Shown piece by piece: positions 1 to 5,032 of a DNA stretch of 5,032 bases. Source of the DNA: Calditrichota bacterium. Its GTDB lineage: Bacteria; Zixibacteria; MSB-5A5; GN15; FEB-12. How positions within the stretch are numbered: the stretch's first letter is position 1; the number at the start of each line of letters is the position of its first letter. The notes below the pieces were generated by a model. That model worked only from the letters and a program-made list of their open reading frames with translations. It ran no database searches and was not told where the DNA came from. The translations under genes and the position numbers were made by a program. The stretch lies in the NCBI GenBank assembly GCA_008501655.1, contig QQUK01000336.1, forward strand, positions 1 through 5,032, read 5' to 3'.

Positions 1-833
1 AAAGCAAGGGCGTAGTTTGTCCGGTCATTTAACTTATGGAATGCATGTGATGAGTTAATAAGTTTTTCCAGCCCAATGTGATATTCCGATTGCATCAGCT
101 CGATAAGTCCAAGATTTAGGTTTTGGCGTGCGATTATTGAAGTATCACCGAGCCGTTCGCCTACTGCAAGGACTTTGGTGTACTGGTGATGTGCTTTTTT
201 CAAATCACCTTTAAAGTAATATATGTTACCAATATTTGCCTGACAGGCTGATTCCAATACAATATTTTTGTTTTTTGAAGCAAGCTGTGATGCCTCTTCG
301 TAGAATTCCAAAGCAGTATCATATTCACCTTTCCGGGAAAATATGATACCCATATTCTTTAGAGCTTCAGCGGTTACATCCTGATCGTCGATCTGTCTGC
401 TGAGTTCAAGAATCCGTTCAAAATGAATCAGAGCTTCTTCATATTTTGATTGAGGTTGTAAAATTGAAATAATGATACTTAGAATTTCAATTTCTCCTTT
501 TGAATCATTGGCCGATTTGGTAAGTTTGAGAGCTTTTGTTGCGTAAGTCATCGCTTGCTGCCATTCACTCTGTTTCTGGTAAAGCTGGGAGTATAATTTA
601 AGAATCTGAATCTGGTTTTTATCCTGCTGTTTATCGATAGCTTTACTATACGCAGAATCCAACTCTGATTTTGCATCTTTGAATTTACCGAGATGAATGT
701 CAACTTCAGCAAGACCGATACGTGCAATCAGGAGGGAAGAATCCTGTCCGATAGCGTTATTGTAAAATGTTATCGCCTTATCTATATCTGTTTTATCAAC
801 ACGGCATTCAAAAAGATATTTCCCTTGCAGGTA
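1..833 (-). repeat. TPR array at the C-terminus of the kinase protein
   Basis: At least seven tetratricopeptide-type helical hairpins can be aligned from their small residue at position 8, aromatic or bulky residue at 11 and Ala at 20. They begin near residues 465, 499, 539, 579, 619, 659 and 699. The clearest units contain KNMGIIFSRKGEYDTALEFY (from 623) and ANIGNIYYFKGDLKKAHHQY (from 663). The first step is the canonical 34 residues and every later step is exactly 40, which indicates a six-residue longer linker per hairpin. TPR arrays bind other proteins, so this part likely recruits substrates or regulators. The array probably continues beyond the window. Confidence 0.85.
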
Positions 834-2225
834 TTTGTCATATGCATTGGCATCTTTTGCAATATTTACACCGATTTCAGCATCTTCAGTTTCTTTAGCT
901 CCAACACCTAAGTTTTTACTGATTTCTGTAGCGAGGTCATTTTTAATCCTCGGAAGGTTTTCTAATGGTTCTTCCCAGCGATCCGCCCAAAGATTTTCTT
1001 TTGATACTGTATCATACATATGGATTGATAATTTTATTGAGCTGTCTGTTTTATAAATTGAGCCATCCACGATGTATTGGACATTCAGGTTTTCAGCAAT
1101 CTCTTCAAACTCTAAATCGGAATCTTTATATTTCATAATCGAACGCAGGGGAGAGATTTTAATCGATTTTACTCTTGTTAAGTCAACAATCAAATCCTCT
1201 GTGATACCATAAGATAGATATTCATTTTCCGGACCGCTTATATTTCTCAGGTACAGTACAGCGATGGATTTGACATCAATTTCAATTTTTGGCTCTTTAG
1301 TTTTTGCTTCTTGTTTCTGAATCTGAAAATTTTGAGTAATCAGAATTGAATCATCGATGTTGGCACCGTATTTGATATTTATGATTTCATTTTTAACATC
1401 GATAATATCCTGATAACGCTCTTCCGGATTTTTATGCAGCATTTTTAATATGATTTTTTCAAGCTGTTCCGGGATTTGGTCATTTTGTTCCCGTAAAGGT
1501 TTTGGATCAGAATTTACGATTGCATGGAGTGTTGCCGGCATATTCGGACCAAGGAACGGTAAAACGCCGGTAAACATTTCATAAAAGAGAATTCCGGTAG
1601 AGAAGATATCTGAGCGATTGTCGACTGTTCCACCGGTCCCTTGTTCGGGGGACATATATTTTACTGTCCCCATAGCAGTACCATCCTGCGTCAGGTTGTC
1701 ATCATATTCAGCTTTAGCAAGCCCGAAATCAAGAATTCTGACCCGCTTGTTGTCATCGACTAAGATATTCAGCGGTTTAATATCCCGATGAATGACTCTG
1801 GAAGTGTGCGCAGCTGAAAGCCCATCACAGATCTGGATAACAAGGTCAAGAGTATAGGAATAGTCAAGAGAGTGTGTGTCCATTAAGTCCCGCAGAGTTT
1901 TGCCTGAGACATACTCCATAGATATGTATGCATTCCCCTGGTATTCTGAAGCTTCGTAAATTGTTATGATGTTTGGGTGGTTTAGCGCTGCAGCAGAACG
2001 GGCTTCCCGAAGAAAACGGTCTCTAAACTGTTTATTGATAGTCATTTGAGCAGGAAGGAACTTCAGGGCTATCTTCCGGTGCAGTTTTTCATCCATTGCC
2101 AGATATACCTCACCCATGCCGCCTACACCTAATTTCCTTTCAATCGTGTAGTGGATCAGCTTGGTACCCGGTTTCAGAATCAGAATAGTTTCTGTCCGGT
2201 CGTTATGTTGTTCCGAATCTGTCAA
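1..2225 (-). CDS. Ser/Thr protein kinase with TolB/FlgO-like domain and TPR array (3' end outside window)
   Basis: This is a Hanks-type protein kinase expected to phosphorylate Ser/Thr on partner proteins in the cytoplasm. Reading the minus strand from 2225 gives 741 uninterrupted codons to the window edge, with no stop. The kinase domain spans about residues 23-285. It has a glycine loop GVGGMGEV (33-40), ATP-anchoring K55 in IALKF, helix-C E74, catalytic loop HRDIKPLN with D148 and N153, DFG at 166-168, SPEQ at 192-195, D206 and a closing R270, so it should be active. T179, T183 and T187 are activation-loop candidates for phosphorylation. Residues 319-441 (SIAVLYLRN, YGITEDL, YIVDGSIYK, LWADRWEE) match the TolB/FlgO-like domain often found in such kinases and in adenylate cyclases. 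TPRs follow from 465. No transmembrane segment separates the parts, unlike PknB-type receptors. The TTG start at 2223-2225 is the only usual start codon between the upstream in-frame stop and the kinase domain. The substrate is unknown. Confidence 0.93.
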   Translation of the reverse strand, partial: MTDSEQHNDRTETILILKPGTKLIHYTIERKLGVGGMGEVYLAMDEKLHRKIALKFLPAQMTINKQFRDRFLREARSAAALNHPNIITIYEASEYQGNAYISMEYVSGKTLRDLMDTHSLDYSYTLDLVIQICDGLSAAHTSRVIHRDIKPLNILVDDNKRVRILDFGLAKAEYDDNLTQDGTAMGTVKYMSPEQGTGGTVDNRSDIFSTGILFYEMFTGVLPFLGPNMPATLHAIVNSDPKPLREQNDQIPEQLEKIILKMLHKNPEERYQDIIDVKNEIINIKYGANIDDSILITQNFQIQKQEAKTKEPKIEIDVKSIAVLYLRNISGPENEYLSYGITEDLIVDLTRVKSIKISPLRSIMKYKDSDLEFEEIAENLNVQYIVDGSIYKTDSSIKLSIHMYDTVSKENLWADRWEEPLENLPRIKNDLATEISKNLGVGAKETEDAEIGVNIAKDANAYDKYLQGKYLFECRVDKTDIDKAITFYNNAIGQDSSLLIARIGLAEVDIHLGKFKDAKSELDSAYSKAIDKQQDKNQIQILKLYSQLYQKQSEWQQAMTYATKALKLTKSANDSKGEIEILSIIISILQPQSKYEEALIHFERILELSRQIDDQDVTAEALKNMGIIFSRKGEYDTALEFYEEASQLASKNKNIVLESACQANIGNIYYFKGDLKKAHHQYTKVLAVGERLGDTSIIARQNLNLGLIELMQSEYHIGLEKLINSSHAFHKLNDRTNYALA

Positions 2226-2285
2226 TATAGTACCGCTTTTACCTGTCTTTCATTATTTTTATCATAATACAACAATATATGCAAC

Positions 2286-2291
2286 ATTATA
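2286..2291 (-). promoter_or_regulatory. possible -10 box for the kinase gene
   Basis: The minus strand carries a perfect TATAAT here, about 60 bases upstream of the TTG start. No recognisable -35 element lies 16-18 bases upstream (the sequence there is T-rich), and the region is AT-rich enough for such a box to occur by chance. This is a tentative assignment. Confidence 0.25.
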
Positions 2292-2314
2292 TCTTTATTC
2301 AACTCAAAAAAACA

Positions 2315-2342
2315 TTGACTATATTGGTCTTTTTGGTACATT
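2315..2342 (+). promoter_or_regulatory. possible sigma70-type promoter for the secreted-protein operon
   Basis: TTGACT (2315-2320, five of six consensus positions) is followed after 16 bases by TACATT (2337-2342, four of six). Transcription would begin near 2349 and leave a leader of about 95 bases. A weaker alternative is TTTAAA (2378-2383) with TATATA (2401-2406) at a 17-base spacing, closer to the start codon. In such AT-rich DNA neither can be chosen with confidence, and the sigma-factor preference of the organism is unknown. Confidence 0.35.
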
Positions 2343-2432
2343 GTATCTATACGTAGGGGCATATCAGTAATTTACTGTTTAAATTGTACAAACTTATTTT
2401 TATATAAACAACATCAGGTCACTATCTGTGTT

Positions 2433-2438
2433 AAGGAG
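2433..2438 (+). promoter_or_regulatory. strong ribosome binding site
   Basis: AAGGAG lies six bases before the ATG at 2445. This near-perfect Shine-Dalgarno sequence fixes the start of the 648-residue protein. It also shows that the organism uses Shine-Dalgarno initiation, in contrast to the weak site before the kinase. Confidence 0.85.
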
Positions 2439-2444
2439 ACAAAA

Positions 2445-4391
2445 ATGAATAGTGTGTTAAAGATTTTCATTCTTTTATTATCTTTTTTAATTATAAGCGG
2501 ATCGCTTTTTGCCGATGTTCCCGGTCTGCATAGTTTTCAGGGGAGATTAACGAATATATCCGGTGACATTGTTGCTGATGGTATGTACAGCATTACTTTT
2601 TCTATTTATGATGCTGAAGCTGGAGGGACGTCAAAATGGACAGAGACCCATCCGGCTGTTCCTGTCAAAGATGGTATCTTTGGCGTATTATTAGGTTCAG
2701 TCAATCAGCTGGATAACACTGTTTTTAGTGATCCCAGCAGATTTCTTGAAGTTAGTTTTGGTACAACAACCATTACCCCCCGTATTCCTTTTACAACGGT
2801 TAGTTATTCGTACCGGGTTGGCTCAATCGATGGTTCAGGTGGTGGGATAATCAAAGGGTCATTGATAATTGCACAGGATGCAAACAAAGTAAATGATGGT
2901 CTGACGATTACAGATGCAAGTGGAAACAAATCAATTGATATTATTGTCTCAACAGACAAATTTGCTGAAATTTCATTATATGAACCGGTTGATAATAAAA
3001 ATGGGTTTGCTGATGATATTAAATCAGTATCTATTTCTGATAATGGGATTGTCATATTCAACGGCAGCAATGCTGATACAAGCGCATCTTTCTCTAAAGA
3101 TGAAACCGGTTCCGGTACTTTCTCTCTTTACGAACCGGTAGATACTAAAGGTATCACGATGAAATCAGTCGAAGTAAGCGATGCCGGTATCATTATATTC
3201 AAAACAGGGACTGAGGATACTTCTGTTTCCCTTTCAAATGATATTACCGGCAGTGGTATCATCTCGATATACGAGCCGGTAGATAATAAAGATCCTTTTT
3301 CGCAAGGGTCTAAAAAAATTGAGATGACTCCTACCGGTTTATTCATGTTTGGGCAGACAATTTTCGATACATCGCTTATTGTAGCACCAAATGGAGATAT
3401 CATTGGACTTGGGCAGATAACCATGGGTGAAAATTCTGCGTATGGTGATAATACATCTGTTCTCGGTTTTAATAATACTGCTGACGGTGATTCATCAGCA
3501 ATCGGCGGAGGTGCTGGAAACTCAACGTTTGGTTCCAATACTGTTATAGCAGGTGGTAATTCAAATACAGCCAACGGAAACTATTCGAGTATAAGCGGTG
3601 GCGTAGAAAACACCACCAACGGTGATTATTCATTTATAGCCGGAGGATTACAAAACATAGCTGACGGACCGTTCTCTTCAATACTCGGTGGAACAGCTAA
3701 TTATACATTAGGTGATAATGCCCTTGCTGCCGGATACAGAGCACAGGCAAATCATATTGGATCTTTTGTCTGGGCTGATAAAACAGAAGAAGATTTTTCT
3801 ACAACAGCAGACAACCAGTTTATTATCCGGGCTACCGGTGGTGTTGGTATCGGAACAAATTCACCAACCGGTGCACTGGACGTCGTTGCTGATGCTGGTG
3901 ACGGTTCTGTTAATTTACCTGAATCTTCAGTCTCATCGATAGAAATTCTTAATGAACCTGGCTTGTCTTCATCAAGACAAGCTCTTGAGATTACAATCGA
4001 TGCACAAAGATCAACTATGGCTGATATCGTTGTTACAACTATTACTATCCCAACCGATGGTTATATAACAGTCAGAGGCACCGGGACAGTAACTACCACC
4101 GGAACAAATAAATCTAACAGCACCCGAGTACAAATCGATGAATTTGAAGGTGGCGTATCCGAGGTGCCATACTTTACTCAGGTCGGTCTTGGCGATCAGG
4201 ATAGCCCATCTGCAATTAACTATTTTTCAATAAGCGCTGAACGGGTATATTTTAAAGAAGCCGGTACGTATGAATTCAGGCTTGAAGCAGTTCCCGCTCC
4301 CGGGAACGGTTCCGGAGCACAATCAACGGTATCAAACGGGATTATAACTGCGATGTTTGTACCTACAGCGTATGGTTCGGTCAATGAGTAA
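2445..4391 (+). CDS. secreted mosaic fibre-like protein with internal repeats and YadA-head-like array
   Basis: This complete 648-residue protein has no recognisable enzyme motif and is probably an exported, surface-exposed structural or adhesive fibre. Residues 1-23 form a Sec signal peptide (hydrophobic stretch about 7-19, likely cut after LFA). Residues 24-125 are a beta-rich module with FQGRL, ADGMYSITFSIYD, KDGIF and LEVSFG, of a type often seen at the start of fibre-like proteins from uncultured bacteria. Residues 177-320 hold three tandem repeats, each opening with S(L/I)YEPVD(N/T)K. Residues 334-436 are a YadA-head-like repeat array, followed by GSFVWAD (439-445) and the connector GGVGIGTNSPTGALDV (465-480). 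Such connectors often precede a peptidase S74 chaperone domain, but residues 490-648 show none. They look beta-rich (TDGYITVRGTGTVTTTG, EAGTYEFRLEA) and might be a jelly-roll head. Trimerisation is inferred from YadA and tail-fibre relatives. The gene lies 20 bases before the next CDS, probably in the same operon. It has a strong AAGGAG site and no membrane anchor or cell-wall sorting motif. Confidence 0.9.
   Translation: MNSVLKIFILLLSFLIISGSLFADVPGLHSFQGRLTNISGDIVADGMYSITFSIYDAEAGGTSKWTETHPAVPVKDGIFGVLLGSVNQLDNTVFSDPSRFLEVSFGTTTITPRIPFTTVSYSYRVGSIDGSGGGIIKGSLIIAQDANKVNDGLTITDASGNKSIDIIVSTDKFAEISLYEPVDNKNGFADDIKSVSISDNGIVIFNGSNADTSASFSKDETGSGTFSLYEPVDTKGITMKSVEVSDAGIIIFKTGTEDTSVSLSNDITGSGIISIYEPVDNKDPFSQGSKKIEMTPTGLFMFGQTIFDTSLIVAPNGDIIGLGQITMGENSAYGDNTSVLGFNNTADGDSSAIGGGAGNSTFGSNTVIAGGNSNTANGNYSSISGGVENTTNGDYSFIAGGLQNIADGPFSSILGGTANYTLGDNALAAGYRAQANHIGSFVWADKTEEDFSTTADNQFIIRATGGVGIGTNSPTGALDVVADAGDGSVNLPESSVSSIEILNEPGLSSSRQALEITIDAQRSTMADIVVTTITIPTDGYITVRGTGTVTTTGTNKSNSTRVQIDEFEGGVSEVPYFTQVGLGDQDSPSAINYFSISAERVYFKEAGTYEFRLEAVPAPGNGSGAQSTVSNGIITAMFVPTAYGSVNE
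2973..3404 (+). repeat. three tandem 47-50-residue protein repeats (YEPVD repeats)
   Basis: Units begin at 2973, 3123 and 3264 (residues 177, 227 and 274) and are 50, 47 and about 47 residues long. Each opens with SLYEPVDNK, SLYEPVDTK or SIYEPVDNK. Each continues with a strand-like K(S/K)(V/I)xxxxxGxxxF segment and a DTS element (in the first two units DTS.S.S.D.TGSG). The DNA at each unit start is also alike (GAACCGGTTGATAATAAA, GAACCGGTAGATACTAAA, GAGCCGGTAGATAATAAA), so they arose by duplication. A half-unit resemblance (residues 161-176) precedes the first copy. Alternating short strands suggest a beta-prism or beta-roll stalk. I do not recognise the family. Confidence 0.85.
3444..3752 (+). 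repeat. YadA-head-like 14-15-residue repeat array
   Basis: Seven consecutive units start with G at residues 334, 348, 363, 378, 393, 408 and 423. Five are 15 residues long and the first and last are 14. The pattern is G(D/N)(Y/N)S.I.GG..NTA(N/D), seen clearly in GNYSSISGGVENTTN and GDYSFIAGGLQNIAD. It matches the left-handed parallel beta-roll repeat of trimeric autotransporter heads (YadA/Hep_Hag type), which also occurs in phage and bacterial fibre proteins. The closing HIGSFVWAD is the usual cap seen after such arrays. Confidence 0.85.
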
Positions 4392-4401
4392 TAAAATCAG
4401 C

Positions 4402-4404
4402 AGG
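4402..4404 (+). promoter_or_regulatory. weak ribosome binding site
   Basis: AGCAGG ends at 4404, seven bases before the ATG at 4412. The AGG core at good spacing supports this start, which also gives a signal peptide directly at the N-terminus. With only 20 bases since the preceding stop, translation could be helped by coupling to the upstream gene. Confidence 0.5.
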
Positions 4405-4411
4405 TATACAT

Positions 4412-5032
4412 ATGAAAAATAAAATTCAGTTAATTGTTCTGTTTACATTTCTGTTATTTACTTTTTCTTTAACGTTACATGCAAAGGAAACGGATAAAGA
4501 TGTTAAAAGTAAATCAACAGTAGTTAAAAAAGAACAAGTCAAAAAAGATGATACCAATATCAATGAAGTTTCTTCAAAAAAAGTTAAGGAAACTTCAGAT
4601 AAGCCAAAACCGCAGTCAAACTCTGCAGTAACTGGGTCTATTAATAATCTATTAATGGAGCATGAAGATGTAGTCATACAGGATTCTATCCAGCTGAACT
4701 GGTATGTTTTTCCCGGAGGGATCTCAATGGGTAGTGGTGGCGAATTACAATTAGCTGCAATCTCCGGACAGAATTTTGTTGGCAGTTATACGTCACCTGA
4801 GTATAACCTGGATCTTGGGTTTTTTCAAAGCTTTGCTCCGACATCCTGTTGTGTAGGATACAGAGGAAACGTTACTGAAGATGGTATCGATAACGGTACT
4901 CCCTACACGTTGACAATTGCTGACCTGGTAAGACTCACAGCATTTATGCTTGCCGGTGACCCTCCTCCACCATGTTTAGCTGAAGCTGATATAGATGGTG
5001 CCGGTCAGATTGATATATCTGATGTTGTGCAT
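4412..5032 (+). CDS. secreted dockerin-like protein with Lys-rich linker (3' end outside window)
   Basis: This exported protein is visible for 207 residues and is still open at the window edge. Residues 1-24 form a Sec signal peptide (hydrophobic stretch 7-22, cleavage likely after LHA). Residues 25-68 are a charged, low-complexity tether with 13 Lys and 9 acidic residues. Residues 95-138 match a small beta-rich module common in secreted proteins of uncultured bacteria, with GGISMGSGG, AAISGQ and YNLDLGFF. From C146 a dockerin type I-like domain follows: CCVGYRGN, a first calcium loop (N153, T155, D157, then D171), helix ADLVRLTAFMLAG, PPPPC (C188) and a second loop (D193, D195, A197, D201, D204). 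Dockerins pair with cohesins in cellulosomes, but in such organisms these tails often occur on surface proteins without known cohesins, so the partner is unknown. No catalytic domain is visible. The gene follows the 648-residue protein by 20 bases and is probably co-transcribed with it. Confidence 0.87.
   Translation, partial: MKNKIQLIVLFTFLLFTFSLTLHAKETDKDVKSKSTVVKKEQVKKDDTNINEVSSKKVKETSDKPKPQSNSAVTGSINNLLMEHEDVVIQDSIQLNWYVFPGGISMGSGGELQLAAISGQNFVGSYTSPEYNLDLGFFQSFAPTSCCVGYRGNVTEDGIDNGTPYTLTIADLVRLTAFMLAGDPPPPCLAEADIDGAGQIDISDVVH
4847..5032 (+). other. dockerin-like paired calcium-loop domain, cut by window end
   Basis: Residues 146-207 of the secreted protein form an F-hand pair of dockerin I type. 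The second loop, ADIDGAGQIDISD, has canonical spacing with Asp at loop positions 1, 3, 9 and 12 but Ala at position 5. The first loop carries about seven extra residues (IDNGTPYTLT region, 159-168) between the D at position 5 and the D at position 12. Cys146, Cys147 and Cys188 could form disulfides around the domain. The second helix is missing beyond the window. Confidence 0.75.

Larger units (their letters stand above)
2226..2444. other. AT-rich divergent intergenic region
   Basis: These 219 bases separate the minus-strand kinase from the plus-strand secreted-protein genes and must hold the promoters of both directions. They are strongly AT-rich. I see the tentative promoter elements listed separately, an 8-base palindrome TTGTACAA at 2384-2391, and a short minus-strand reading frame (2265 to 2239, MIKIMKDR) just upstream of the kinase start. 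I find no stable hairpin terminator, no RNA gene and no convincing protein-coding frame. Confidence 0.8.

Noticed and set aside
693..1056. Two overlapping plus-strand open frames of 72 and 73 codons
   Set aside because: They lie antisense to the continuous kinase reading frame, which has clear domain motifs. They have no ribosome binding site or recognisable motif.
2161..2370. Plus-strand 69-codon open frame across the kinase start and intergenic region
   Set aside because: It overlaps the kinase N-terminus antisense, has no Shine-Dalgarno site, and its low-complexity Tyr/Leu-rich tail reflects AT-rich intergenic DNA.
2384..2391. Palindrome TTGTACAA as an operator
   Set aside because: It is only 8 bases, its flanks do not extend the symmetry, and it occurs once in AT-rich DNA. 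This is too weak to call a regulator site.
2804..3141. Antisense (2804-3070) and out-of-frame sense (2914-3141) open frames
   Set aside because: Both are shadows of the same coding gene with no motif or start signal.
2973..3404. CRISPR-like or mobile-element direct repeats
   Set aside because: The repeats are in-frame protein duplications of 141-150 bases with diverged sequence and no spacers, terminal inverted repeats or transposase.
3128..3574. Minus-strand 148-codon open frame inside the 648-residue protein gene
   Set aside because: The sense frame has repeats and domain motifs. The antisense frame is Pro/Ser-rich as expected of a mirror of Gly/Thr-rich coding sequence, and it has no independent support.
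3444..3752. Phage tail fibre or prophage remnant
   Set aside because: YadA-like repeats and GVGIGT connectors occur in phage fibres, but the protein has a Sec signal peptide and the neighbours are a kinase and a dockerin-like protein, with no phage structural gene.
4426..4677. Minus-strand 83-codon open frame over the Lys-rich linker
   Set aside because: The sense frame gives a clean signal peptide and linker with a ribosome binding site. The antisense frame is a by-product of A-rich codons.

Overview
The window looks like a piece of chromosome from an AT-rich, uncultured-type bacterium. The protein styles resemble those common in FCB-group and related candidate phyla (Zixibacteria, KSB1, Marinimicrobia, Cloacimonetes and similar). 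These styles are a Ser/Thr kinase fused to a TolB/FlgO-like domain and TPRs, a secreted fibre protein opening with an FQGRL..DG.Y.I.FS.YD module, and a CCVG.RGN dockerin-like tail. The taxonomic guess rests on family style only and is inference. The window shows no RNA gene, insertion sequence, CRISPR array or phage integration gene.

Layout. (1) Positions 1-2225, minus strand: a 3'-truncated gene for a soluble Hanks-type Ser/Thr protein kinase. It has an intact N-terminal kinase domain, a central TolB/FlgO-like domain and a C-terminal TPR array that runs off the left edge (741 codons visible, no stop). (2) Positions 2226-2444: an AT-rich 219-base divergent intergenic region with tentative promoter elements on both strands. 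(3) Positions 2445-4391, plus strand: a complete 648-residue secreted mosaic protein. In order it has a signal peptide, an N-terminal beta-rich module, three 47-50-residue tandem repeats carrying S(L/I)YEPVD(N/T)K, a YadA-head-like array of 14-15-residue repeats, a GVGIGT.SPT connector and a novel-looking beta-rich C-terminal domain. (4) Positions 4412-5032, plus strand, open at the right edge: a second secreted protein with a signal peptide, a highly charged Lys-rich linker, a GGxxxGSGG-type beta module and a dockerin-like paired calcium-loop domain cut by the window end.

How they may work together. The two plus-strand genes are 20 bases apart, so they probably form one transcription unit for exported, surface-type proteins. 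The kinase is transcribed divergently from the same intergenic region and has no membrane segment in its visible part, so it is probably a cytoplasmic signalling protein with a protein-binding TPR platform. A regulatory link between the kinase and the secreted pair is suggested only by adjacency. I see no clear sign of a defence or mobile system. The most unusual content is the mosaic fibre protein with its own internal repeat family and an unrecognised C-terminal domain.
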